Assembly: GCA_036558265.1 (NCBI GenBank)
Contig: DATBFY010000564.1
Location: forward strand, 1-14,895
Direction of reading: 5' to 3'
DNA length: 14,895 bases
Source: RYN-433 sp036558265
GTDB taxonomy: Bacteria > Planctomycetota > Phycisphaerae > Tepidisphaerales > Tepidisphaeraceae
Below the pieces are notes generated by a model that was given only the letters and a program-made list of their open reading frames with translations, had not been told where the DNA came from and ran no database searches. Below, in pieces: positions 6,058 to 13,092 of the stretch (positions are counted from its first letter, which is position 1; every line of letters begins with the position of its first letter). The position numbers and the translations under genes are program-made.

Positions 6058-6172
6058 CTAATTCACCGACGCACGTCGGGGCGGCCAACGCGCGAAGGAG
6101 TCGCCGCGGGCCGCGGGTTGTGTGTGTCTGGACGTTTCGCTTGTCTCATTCTCGTAGCACGGGGTCGAACGA

Positions 6173-6457
6173 ATGAATCCGATCAACAACATCGGGGGCA
6201 ACAGCCCGATCCACCAGGTCACCTCCACGCCGGTGCAGAAGCAGGTCCCGCCGGCCGCCACCGCGCCCGGCCGGGCATCACTGGCCGACCGCGTGGAGCT
6301 CTCCGGGGCGGGGTCGATCCTCAGCCGGCTCAAGGCTAATGACATCCGCGCCGACAAGGTCGCCGGGATCAAGGCGCAGATCGAGGCCGGCACCTACGAG
6401 GACGATCACAAGCTCGACATCGCCGCCGACCGCCTGCTGGATGACCTGACCAAGTGA
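6173..6457 (+). CDS. flgM: FlgM-type anti-sigma-28 factor
   Basis: This is a 94-residue small soluble protein. The N-terminal half is polar, Pro/Gln/Thr-rich and probably disordered. The C-terminal half has the family signature: DRVELSGAGSIL at 39-50, then DIRADKVAGIKAQIEAGTY at 57-75 and the closing helix DIAADRLLDDL at 82-92. FlgM holds the flagellar sigma factor FliA inactive until the hook-basal body is finished and FlgM is exported. No other flagellar gene is in the window, so flgM stands apart from a flagellar cluster here. The Shine-Dalgarno is weak (GGGG about 10 nt upstream). A following zinc-ribbon gene begins 17 bp after the stop and could be co-transcribed. Length and motif fit FlgM well. 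Confidence 0.85.
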   Translation: MNPINNIGGNSPIHQVTSTPVQKQVPPAATAPGRASLADRVELSGAGSILSRLKANDIRADKVAGIKAQIEAGTYEDDHKLDIAADRLLDDLTK

Positions 6458-6474
6458 CGGTAAGCAGGGGGCCC

Positions 6475-7356
6475 ATGTCCGACGACGCCGACAAGGGCGG
6501 CCGACCTGAACTCTTCTGCCCGAACTGCGGCTACAACCTGCGCGGGACCGCCAGCGACCGCTGCCCGGAGTGCGGGGTCGAGATCGACCGGGCGAAGCTC
6601 GCGCACAGCCGAATCGCGTGGGAGCATCGCCGATCGATCGGGCGGTTTCGGGCGTATTGGCGGACGGTGGCGGTGTTCACGTTCCGGCCGGCGCGGACCG
6701 TTCGCGGAAGCGCGGCCGTCGCGTACCGTGACGCGGTCCGGTTCCGGCTGATCACGACGCTGCTCGCGTACGTGCCGCTCGTGCTGCTGCTGCTGGCGGC
6801 GTGGCGGTGGGGCGGGCGGATGGTCGAGCCGCCGGGGACGATCCTCTCCGGGGATCTCTGGTATCCGCTGAAGCGTTGGGCGATGTGGGCTGCGACGCCC
6901 TTTGTAGAAGGCGGCGTGTCGCTGGCGATCACGGCGGTGGGCGGGCTTTTGGGCATGATCGCAATGACGGGGGTAGCGGGATATTTCTTCGAATCGCGGG
7001 CGGTGACGCTGGCGCAGTACACCTGCGCGCCGCTGGCATGGACGCCGGCGACGGTGGGCCTGCTGGTCGTGGCGTACGGGACGCGGATGTTGCTCGCGCG
7101 CTATGGCGGCCCGTGGCGGTATACGACGCCGCTGGTCATGGGCGGGTGGATCGCGATCCTGACGCAGCTTGCGGTGTGGTGGCTGACAATGCTGCTTGTG
7201 CTACGGGTGGCCCTTCGGGCGGGACCGACGCGACTTGTGGTCTGCGGCGTTTTCGCACCGTTGATCGGGGTGGCGGTGCTGGTGCTGACCGTGGCAGTGA
7301 TGCAGGGCGTGATCGGTTTCCTGGTGGCGGTGGTCGTGAGCTTATTTCGGGTCTGA
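6475..7356 (+). CDS. Zinc-ribbon polytopic membrane protein, module copy A
   Basis: This 293-residue protein has an N-terminal zinc ribbon, CPNCGYNLRG...DRCPECG, with cysteines 15, 18, 30 and 33. A basic stretch follows, then several hydrophobic segments near 92-109, 147-170, 188-203, 222-245 and 253-291. The block LAQYTCAPLAWTP (residues 179-191) is shared at the same residue numbers with the paralogue at 8861. The ribbon is probably cytoplasmic. No enzymatic motif is visible and the function is unknown. I prefer the ATG at 6475, preceded by AGGGGG 3 nt away; a GTG at 6454 overlapping the flgM stop is the alternative and would add seven residues. It lies 17 bp after flgM. Its last 15 bp overlap the convergent gene at 7342. 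Confidence 0.85.
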   Translation: MSDDADKGGRPELFCPNCGYNLRGTASDRCPECGVEIDRAKLAHSRIAWEHRRSIGRFRAYWRTVAVFTFRPARTVRGSAAVAYRDAVRFRLITTLLAYVPLVLLLLAAWRWGGRMVEPPGTILSGDLWYPLKRWAMWAATPFVEGGVSLAITAVGGLLGMIAMTGVAGYFFESRAVTLAQYTCAPLAWTPATVGLLVVAYGTRMLLARYGGPWRYTTPLVMGGWIAILTQLAVWWLTMLLVLRVALRAGPTRLVVCGVFAPLIGVAVLVLTVAVMQGVIGFLVAVVVSLFRV

Positions 7357-8808
7357 CGGGGCGATGGTCGCGGCGGGGAAGAGCGGCGAGATCTCGAAGA
7401 CGTAATCGGGGCAGCGGAACGGTTCGTCCACGCGCTGGGGCGGCAGCGTCCAGCGGCCGGACGCCAGGTCGTCCAGGCCGTCCTTGCCGACGCTGTAGAT
7501 CACCTGGCGGCCGGCAAGCGGCAGATATCGCAGCGGCTTGCCGGCGGGGTCGAACGGATCCTTCGGTAACGCCGGAATGTAGCGCAGGGCCAGGACGTCC
7601 AGCGTCGCCGGCCAGGCGCCGTCGTGATCGGCGCGGTAGATGCGGATCGCCAGGGCCACGGCCGCGGCGCGCCGCTGGGCGAGCGTGCGGAAGTGGTCGA
7701 ACACGCATCCTTCGCTGTTGATCCCGCGTGCGTGCAGGCTTGTCAGGAAATCCGCGGTGAACAGCGGCGCTTCCATGGGCCACGGGATCTGCCGCATACG
7801 CTGTCGCGCCGTCGCGAAGTCCGGCGCCTCCAGAGCGGCAACAGCGGAGGTTTCCCAGCGCATCCACCGCGCGGCGTCGATCCGGATGGCTGGACCTGCC
7901 GCGAACGCAACTGCTCGCTCCCACGCCTCGGGCGTAGATGTGATGATCCGACCATACCAGGCCCGGTGGAAGCCGCATTGTCCTGCTGCCGTCCGCTGGT
8001 TCACGTCGAGCGTCATCCATCGTTGCGCGGCCAACATCCGCGCGATGTCGTTCGCCACGCCGCGTTCATCGAGCAGTTCCGCGATGAATGATTCGACCTG
8101 CGCCCGCGACGCTGCCGGCGCGGGACCGATGCGCACGTTCGCCGATCGTTCGAACACCTGACCAGCGAGCTCGGATGCGACGGCCTGGGCACATCGCGCT
8201 GCGTCCAGCGTTGGATGCTGGCGCAACACGCACGCGTTAAACAGGGCGTCGCGCCACAACTCGATCGTCTCCGCGTGGTTCCCGTCAACATCAGCCAGAC
8301 GGGCAGCGTAGTCGACGACGTCTGACAGCCGCACGGTCCCGCTAGGAAATATGGCGAATCCCGGCGCGACCAGTAGTTGCTCGGGCCGCCAGTCCACAGG
8401 CTTCGAACGAGAGGCACGAAGCTGAGCGAGTGGGCCCGCGTTCGCCTCGAGAAATGCGCGGAGCTCCGACACGGAACTAAAGTCCCAGCGGGGTGCCATC
8501 GATGCCGATGTCGTTACCTTGACTGACGCCCCGGCTTGCTCCAGCAACACCGCCGCATTATCCGCGTCCGCCAATGGCGGCCCGGGCCGGCGAAAATCCT
8601 CGGGGGAGAACGGCTGGCCCAGGGCGCGTGCCTCGGCGATCGCCTCCGCCAGCCGCGCGTCCGCATAACGGCCCCAGGCCCAGCGGACCAGCGCCAGCAG
8701 CGCGATCAGCACCAACGCGGCCTTCGCAACGCGCTTGGTCCACCGCAGCGGCGGCGGGACGAGCATTTCGGACGAGGATTCCCCTGTGGTCGATCCCACG
8801 CGCTGCAT
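7342..8808 (-). CDS. Single-pass membrane-anchored protein with large exported domain, module copy A
   Basis: This 488-residue protein of unknown function has one membrane segment at about residues 28-45 (basic RWTKR before it, then AALVLIALLALVRWAW). A long soluble, mostly helical region follows, starting with the block DADNAAVLLEQAG. Near the C-terminus, RRAAAVALAIRIYRADHDGAWPATL, then YIPALPKDPFDPAGKPLRY and VIYSVGKDGLDD form a pattern I associate with many planctomycete exported proteins, vaguely like the C-terminal part of type II secretion pseudopilins. The start at 8808 gives the same anchor position as the paralogue at 9707-11056; the frame continues upstream to 8877 but would then overlap the next gene's start. 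The 3' end overlaps the zinc-ribbon gene by 15 bp. Confidence 0.85.
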   Translation of the reverse strand: MQRVGSTTGESSSEMLVPPPLRWTKRVAKAALVLIALLALVRWAWGRYADARLAEAIAEARALGQPFSPEDFRRPGPPLADADNAAVLLEQAGASVKVTTSASMAPRWDFSSVSELRAFLEANAGPLAQLRASRSKPVDWRPEQLLVAPGFAIFPSGTVRLSDVVDYAARLADVDGNHAETIELWRDALFNACVLRQHPTLDAARCAQAVASELAGQVFERSANVRIGPAPAASRAQVESFIAELLDERGVANDIARMLAAQRWMTLDVNQRTAAGQCGFHRAWYGRIITSTPEAWERAVAFAAGPAIRIDAARWMRWETSAVAALEAPDFATARQRMRQIPWPMEAPLFTADFLTSLHARGINSEGCVFDHFRTLAQRRAAAVALAIRIYRADHDGAWPATLDVLALRYIPALPKDPFDPAGKPLRYLPLAGRQVIYSVGKDGLDDLASGRWTLPPQRVDEPFRCPDYVFEISPLFPAATIAPSDPK

Positions 8809-8860
8809 TCTACCCGACCCGCGCCGCGCCGGCGCGCGCTCTGGAGTATAACCGACGCTG

Positions 8861-9730
8861 ATGACACGTACGCGCACCGCGACCGAGGAGCAGACCTGCG
8901 CCGCCTGCGGCTACGACCTGCGCGGTATCGAAAGCGACCGCTGCCCCGAGTGCGGCGCCTGGTTCGATCCGACCGGGCGGCTGACCCCGCAACTGCCCTG
9001 GGCGCGGCGGCGCGGCGTGCGGAGTTACCTGAAGACCGTCTGGCGATTGACGCGCCGACCGGCTGCGGTTCTCGCCGATGAGATGGGCCGGGCGGCGTCG
9101 CCGGTGTCGGCGGCGTGGGGCTTTCGACGGATCACGATCCTGATCGCGTGGGTGTCGGTCGTCGCGGCGGGATGGGAGGCGCGGCGGATGTGGTTCGTGG
9201 CGCACACGATCCGCGCGAGCGGCGTCGAGCCGGGGGATGCCGAGAATCATGTCGTGGGCCTGTTGGTCTGGGGGTGGTCGTTCTGGCTGAGCGCGATCGC
9301 GCTGCTGCTGGTGATGATGGGCGCGACGGCGTGCGCGGGATGGGTGGCCGTGAGTCGGCGGCTGGATGATGTGCGGTTCAACCGGGCGCTGATCCTGGCG
9401 GAGTACACGTGTGCGCCGCTGGCGTGGACGCCGGTGGCGATCGTGCTCGGGGCCGCGATGCGCGTGTCGATCGGCTGGGCCGAGCGGTGGCTCCTGATGC
9501 AGACGTGGCACTGGTGGGTGCTGATTGGCGGCCCGCTGGCGGCGGTGGTTGCACTGTGGGTTCGAGCGATCCTCGCCTTAGCGCGTTCCGGTGGGCTGAC
9601 CGGGTGGGCGAAACAGGGGGGCATCATCGTGTTATTGCTGCTGACCTCGGGGGCGATGGCGCTGGCGATTTTCATCGCGATACACGCGGTGAGCACGTTC
9701 ATCGTGCTATTGGTTCGTGGATGGACGTGA
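8861..9730 (+). CDS. Zinc-ribbon polytopic membrane protein, module copy B
   Basis: This 289-residue paralogue of the protein at 6475-7356 has a zinc ribbon CAACGYDLRG...DRCPECG with cysteines 13, 16, 28 and 31. Hydrophobic segments lie near 90-104, 131-160, 186-202, 215-240 and 255-285. The YTCAPLAWTP block occupies residues 182-191, exactly as in copy A. Apart from these blocks the two are clearly diverged, so the duplication is old. Function unknown. It is divergent from the gene starting at 8808 (52-bp gap, with GGAG at 8843 and a TATAAC at 8847 as weak signals) and overlaps the tail of the gene at 9707 by 24 bp. Confidence 0.85.
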   Translation: MTRTRTATEEQTCAACGYDLRGIESDRCPECGAWFDPTGRLTPQLPWARRRGVRSYLKTVWRLTRRPAAVLADEMGRAASPVSAAWGFRRITILIAWVSVVAAGWEARRMWFVAHTIRASGVEPGDAENHVVGLLVWGWSFWLSAIALLLVMMGATACAGWVAVSRRLDDVRFNRALILAEYTCAPLAWTPVAIVLGAAMRVSIGWAERWLLMQTWHWWVLIGGPLAAVVALWVRAILALARSGGLTGWAKQGGIIVLLLLTSGAMALAIFIAIHAVSTFIVLLVRGWT

Positions 9731-11056
9731 GGCGGGCCTGCTGGCCGGGACGACGCCGCGCCGCAAGGGGAGCGTCGTTCCGCCGCCGATCGGGTCGCCG
9801 GGGAAGTGGTCGATGTAGTTGGGGACGAGTTGGTGGTCCTCGGTTGGCGGCTGCCCGCCGTGTTCCGATTGATACAGCCGGGCGGCTAGGAGCAATGCGG
9901 CCCGGCGTCGGTCCGCGAGGGCGAAGTACACTGTCCCCAACCCCTGGTTCAGATTCGAACCCGACCCAAGCCATTGGTCCAGTGCGTCGGCGCCGTAGAA
10001 GCCGGTCCAGCGCGGCGGCGCGTTCAGCGGCGGCGCCGCCGGCAGGCGCGCAGACATCGATCGCGCATCGGGCTCGCGGACGGCGGGAATCAATGCCGTG
10101 TAGTAGTCCATCTCGGTGACTTCCCGCCTGTGAATGTAAGGGGCGATGCAGCAAAGCCCGAACCGCCCCAGCGGGCCAGGTGCCGCCCAGCGGTACCTGA
10201 AGAAGGACTTGTCAAAGTGACCTTCTGCGATGGAACGATAGATCTCGGCCGCCCGCGCACGCTCGGCGTACAGGCACCGCACGATCGCTTCGCGGTCGGG
10301 CGCCTCATCGAGCAGGCGCGCGATGATCTGTCGCACCTCCGCAGGTGTCCCGGGCGGACCGCTGACGCTCGGCGAGACGATGCCCTCGATCTGCTCCGCA
10401 GCCCTGCTCTCCAGCCTGTGCCGCTGGTGCTGCAGGAACCACCAGGGCTCATCGATCATCGTGCGCGAGACCTTCAATACCTGCGCCGCGTGCTCGAGCG
10501 CTCGGGCCCAGTCGCCCTGCCTGAACTCGACGGTGGACGCCGTCAGCAGCAGATACGCCACGGACATCGCCGGTCCGATCTCCTGGAGCGCCGCCATCGG
10601 ATCGTCATGCGCGCCATCGGTCGTCCAGTTTACCCGATCGAGCTTGAGCGCCGCCTCGGCCAACCCCAGCGCCTCGCGGTTGTCGGAAACCCACTTGCGC
10701 GCCACCTCCTGCTGCGCGGGTGTGCCGGGATCGGTGAGGGTCAGCCCCTCGACGTAACTTTCCGCCGGCGGATCGACGATCTTCGCCGCCGCCCGCCTCA
10801 ATGCCACCGCCGCGTTCTGATCATCCGGAATCGCCGGCCCCTCGAACTGCCGCGCCTCCCACGGTTCCCCGCGCGCCCGGTACTCCGCGAGCCTGGCTTC
10901 GATCTGCCGATTCACCCGGTACCCCCACACCAGCCGCAGCGCAAGCAACACCAGCAGCGCCACGCCCGCGACCTTCAGCCCCCGCCAAAGCCCGACAAAT
11001 CGCCGCCGTCGCGGCGTCGCTCGCTCGTCCGGACTCGCCAGCACTTCATCGCTCAC
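9707..11056 (-). CDS. Single-pass membrane-anchored protein with large exported domain, module copy B
   Basis: This 449-residue paralogue of the protein at 7342-8808 has a basic N-terminus (RRRRF), a membrane segment at about 28-45 (GVALLVLLALRLVWGY), then ARLAEYRARGEPWEARQFEGP and DDQNAAVALRRAA, which align with the same places in copy A. ARLLDEAPDREAIVRCLYAE also matches AELLDERGVANDIARML. The C-terminal RRAALLLAARLYQSEHGG corresponds to copy A's RRAAAVALAIRIYRADHDG, but the later DPFDP...YSVGKDGLDD part is degraded or replaced by a basic Ser/Pro tail. It starts with GTG at 11056, with no clear Shine-Dalgarno. The stop of the small gene at 11067 is only 10 bp upstream, so the two are probably co-transcribed. 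Function unknown. Confidence 0.83.
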   Translation of the reverse strand: MSDEVLASPDERATPRRRRFVGLWRGLKVAGVALLVLLALRLVWGYRVNRQIEARLAEYRARGEPWEARQFEGPAIPDDQNAAVALRRAAAKIVDPPAESYVEGLTLTDPGTPAQQEVARKWVSDNREALGLAEAALKLDRVNWTTDGAHDDPMAALQEIGPAMSVAYLLLTASTVEFRQGDWARALEHAAQVLKVSRTMIDEPWWFLQHQRHRLESRAAEQIEGIVSPSVSGPPGTPAEVRQIIARLLDEAPDREAIVRCLYAERARAAEIYRSIAEGHFDKSFFRYRWAAPGPLGRFGLCCIAPYIHRREVTEMDYYTALIPAVREPDARSMSARLPAAPPLNAPPRWTGFYGADALDQWLGSGSNLNQGLGTVYFALADRRRAALLLAARLYQSEHGGQPPTEDHQLVPNYIDHFPGDPIGGGTTLPLRRGVVPASRPASRPSTNQ

Positions 11057-11066
11057 GGCGGATGTT

Positions 11067-11420
11067 CTACTTCATCGGGTGCAACTCGCACCAGTCTTCC
11101 TTGCAGTACAGCACGTTCCGCTCCGAGACGAACACCGGCGGCTCGAGCTTGAGCAGATCGTAGAGCGCCCGCGGGTCGAACGCCGGCTGAAGGTGGATCT
11201 CCAGCGGCATGTCGGCCGTGTACTGTCCCACCAGCGCGATGGAATATCCGCGCGACATCAGCAGATCCAGCGCCGGCCGCAGATGCTCGCACACGTTCGC
11301 CTGCGCATACTCGACATCGTGCGACCGCTTCCCCCGATGCCGCGCCCGCACCACCACGATCATCACGATCACCGCCAGCAGGATGCCCAGGATCTGGAGG
11401 ATGTCGGTGAGGTGGGGCAT
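11067..11420 (-). CDS. Small membrane-anchored hypothetical protein
   Basis: This 117-residue protein begins with a hydrophobic segment (about residues 6-23, ILQILGILLAVIVMIVVV) followed by basic RARHRGKR, so the C-terminal domain is probably cytoplasmic. The domain (25-117) contains EYAQANVCEHLRPALDLL, SRGYSIALVGQYTADMPLEIHL and VSERNVLYCKEDWCELHP. The CxxxxWC pair near the end is notable but unassigned. I do not recognise the family. The ATG at 11420 was chosen over an upstream in-frame TTG (11438), which falls inside the repeat. It precedes the 449-residue anchored-protein gene by 10 bp and is likely in its operon. Confidence 0.7.
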   Translation of the reverse strand: MPHLTDILQILGILLAVIVMIVVVRARHRGKRSHDVEYAQANVCEHLRPALDLLMSRGYSIALVGQYTADMPLEIHLQPAFDPRALYDLLKLEPPVFVSERNVLYCKEDWCELHPMK

Positions 11421-11437
11421 GGGGGAAGAAGCGGACA

Positions 11438-11645
11438 AGTCAGAAGCGAGAAGCGAGAAGCAGGCGGGAAATCCTCGCGAAAACCGTCATCCTGAGGGAG
11501 TCTCAGACGACCGAAGGATCTTGCCGGGAGGGGCGCAATCGTCCATTCGCGGCAAGATCCTTCGCTGCGCTCAGGATGACGTCACGGCCGCTGGAGGAGA
11601 CTTCTCACTTCTCGCTTCTCGCTTCTCGCTCCTCGCTCCTCGCCT
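11438..11645. repeat. Nested inverted-repeat element
   Basis: The outer arms are purine-rich gaagcgagaagcgagaag (about 11443-11460) against pyrimidine-rich cttctcgcttctcgcttctc (11601-11645, with extra cgct/cctcg units). Inside lies a hairpin whose arms are CGTCATCCTGAG (11485-11496) with CTCAGGATGACG (11570-11581), and GAAGGATCTTGCCG (11513-11526) with CGGCAAGATCCTTC (11550-11563), both perfect. The internal loop is asymmetric (16 versus 6 nt). It fills the 232-bp gap between argJ and the small membrane-protein gene on the same strand, and could terminate argJ transcription. It contains no coding sequence, so I read it as a small non-autonomous palindromic element. Confidence 0.88.
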
Positions 11646-11652
11646 CTCTTCC

Positions 11653-12879
11653 TCACGTATGATAATCCGCATTAATCGTCACGTAATCCTTCGACAAATC
11701 ACACGTCCACATCGTCGCCTCGCTCTTCCCCAGCCGGCACGCCAGGTCCACCTTCACCTCATCCGCGTCCAGCCGATCGCTCACCGCGCCCGCGTCGAAC
11801 GCCACCGGCTGACCGTTGCGGAACACCACCGTCCCCTGAAGCGTCAGCGTCGCCTTGTCCGGGTCGAACGCCGCACCCCCAGCCAGCCCCGCCGCCGAGA
11901 CGATCCGGCCCCAGTTCGGGTCGTTGCCGTTCATCGCGCACTTGACCAGCGGGCTGTTGGCAATCGCCCGCGCCATCGCCCGGGCATCCGCGACGTTTTT
12001 CGCCTGGCGCACGGTGACCGTGACGACCTTGGTAGCCCCCTCGCCGTCTGCCGCGATCTGGTACGCCAGCGACTGGCAGACCTCATCCAGCGCCGCCGCG
12101 AAGGCGTTCAGGCTCTTCCCCGCCGTGACCTTGCCGTCGGATTGCCCCGACGCCAGCAGCACGGCCGTGTCGTTCGTGCTCATGTGATCGTCGATCGTCA
12201 CCGCGTTGAAGCTCGCGTCCGCCGCCTCCTGCAAAAGCCGTCGCAGCACCGGCGCCGCCACCTGCGCATCGGTCGTGAGGTATGCCAGCATCGTCGCGTG
12301 CGGCGTCGCGCTCATCCGCGGCCCGATCATCCCCGCCCCCTTGCACACGCCGGCGATCGTCACCGTCGCCCCTCCGATCTTCACCCGCGCCGCCGCCGTC
12401 TTGCGCCGCGTGTCGGTCGTCATGATCGCGTCGGCGAACGTCCGCGCGTGCTCGGCCGAGTCCCCCAGCTGCAGCCCCGCCTCGATGATCCCGCGCTCGA
12501 TCTTGCGCATCGGGAGCGCGTGCCCGATGATGCCCGTGGACGAGGGCAGGATCTGGTTCGCCCTGGCACGATCCTTCGCCACCGCCGCCGCCAGCTCGCA
12601 CATGCGCTTGGCATCCCGCTCGCCCTGTTTGCCGGTGCAGGCGTTGGCGTTCCCCGAGTTGACCACCACGCCGCGCAGCCGGCCCGACTTGACGTGCTCG
12701 CTCCCGATGGTCACGGGCGCGGCCACGACCTTGTTGGTCGTGAACACCGCCGCCGCCGTCGCCGGCGAAGTTGTCGCCAGCAGCAGCCCGACGTCCGGCG
12801 CCTGCCGCGTCTTGATCCCGGCGTAAATCCCCGACGCGACGAACCCCCGCGGCGAAAGCAGGTGAAGCTCAGCAGGCAT
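11653..12879 (-). CDS. argJ: Arginine biosynthesis bifunctional protein ArgJ
   Basis: This 408-residue protein of usual ArgJ length makes N-acetylglutamate by moving the acetyl group from N-acetylornithine to glutamate; many members also use acetyl-CoA. Visible signatures are VFTTNKVVAAPV at 45-56, VVNSGNANACTG at 72-83, the oxyanion-hole SSTGIIG at 113-119 (Thr115-Gly116), and the autocleavage region KGAGMIGPRM...ATMLAYLTTDA, with Thr196 as the probable nucleophile. CAMNGNDPNWGRI and the C-terminal YVTINADYHT are also typical. The precursor should self-cleave before Thr196 into alpha and beta chains. A five-residue insertion (SATPH) sits just before the ATML motif. The start at 12879 has AAGGAT-like sequence close by; an ATG at 12915 would add 12 residues. 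No other arg gene is adjacent. Confidence 0.95.
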   Translation of the reverse strand: MPAELHLLSPRGFVASGIYAGIKTRQAPDVGLLLATTSPATAAAVFTTNKVVAAPVTIGSEHVKSGRLRGVVVNSGNANACTGKQGERDAKRMCELAAAVAKDRARANQILPSSTGIIGHALPMRKIERGIIEAGLQLGDSAEHARTFADAIMTTDTRRKTAAARVKIGGATVTIAGVCKGAGMIGPRMSATPHATMLAYLTTDAQVAAPVLRRLLQEAADASFNAVTIDDHMSTNDTAVLLASGQSDGKVTAGKSLNAFAAALDEVCQSLAYQIAADGEGATKVVTVTVRQAKNVADARAMARAIANSPLVKCAMNGNDPNWGRIVSAAGLAGGAAFDPDKATLTLQGTVVFRNGQPVAFDAGAVSDRLDADEVKVDLACRLGKSEATMWTCDLSKDYVTINADYHT

Positions 12880-12960
12880 ATCCTTCCCAAAGCCAAAGCG
12901 TCCTGCCCCTTCCATAGCGCGATCAATACTGCTGCGCGCGGCGCGGAAACGTACGACAAA

Positions 12961-13011
12961 GCACCCGCTGCGTCCAGATGGTGAACTGGGATACCCCATC
13001 TCCAAGGGTGC
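12961..13011. repeat. Nested inverted repeat between argJ and the export-repeat gene
   Basis: GCACCC (12961-12966) pairs with GGGTGC (13006-13011), and inside it AGATGG (12976-12981) pairs with CCATCT (12996-13001). The internal loop is asymmetric (9 versus 4 nt) and the terminal loop is 14 nt. It lies in the 213-bp divergent gap, about 80 nt upstream of each start codon, so it could be a leader structure or operator for either gene. Confidence 0.4.
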
Positions 13012-13092
13012 GGCGCAATCGCCTGGCACGCGGTATGACCTCACGCTACGATGCCGTCCCACGTCCGGGCGGCCTTCAACCCGAGGTTTCCC

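Larger units (their letters stand above)
5617..6172. other. 556-bp intergenic region between divergent cotH-like gene and flgM
   Basis: No convincing gene is visible. The part around 5860-6000 is visibly richer in A and T than the flanks, as expected for regulatory DNA. It contains, from left to right: an inverted repeat ggcgcg/cgcgcc near 5642-5667 in the cotH leader, a GC hairpin near 5721-5741 followed by TTTTT, a possible four-way-junction fold (5784-5852), a near-palindrome (5937-5954) and a weak sigma-28-like promoter (6030-6057). Short open frames at 5935-5985 and 5982-6176 are not convincing by codon use. Confidence 0.6.

Noticed and set aside
5982..6176. 64-codon frame ending on the flgM start codon
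   Set aside because: The ATGA overlap is suggestive, but the codon use is unlike neighbouring genes and the peptide resembles nothing I know. It is kept only as a low-interest finding.
11209..12984. 591-codon plus-strand frame antisense to argJ
   Set aside because: It is Arg/His/Pro-rich without motifs and is explained by GC-rich codon positions of argJ on the other strand.
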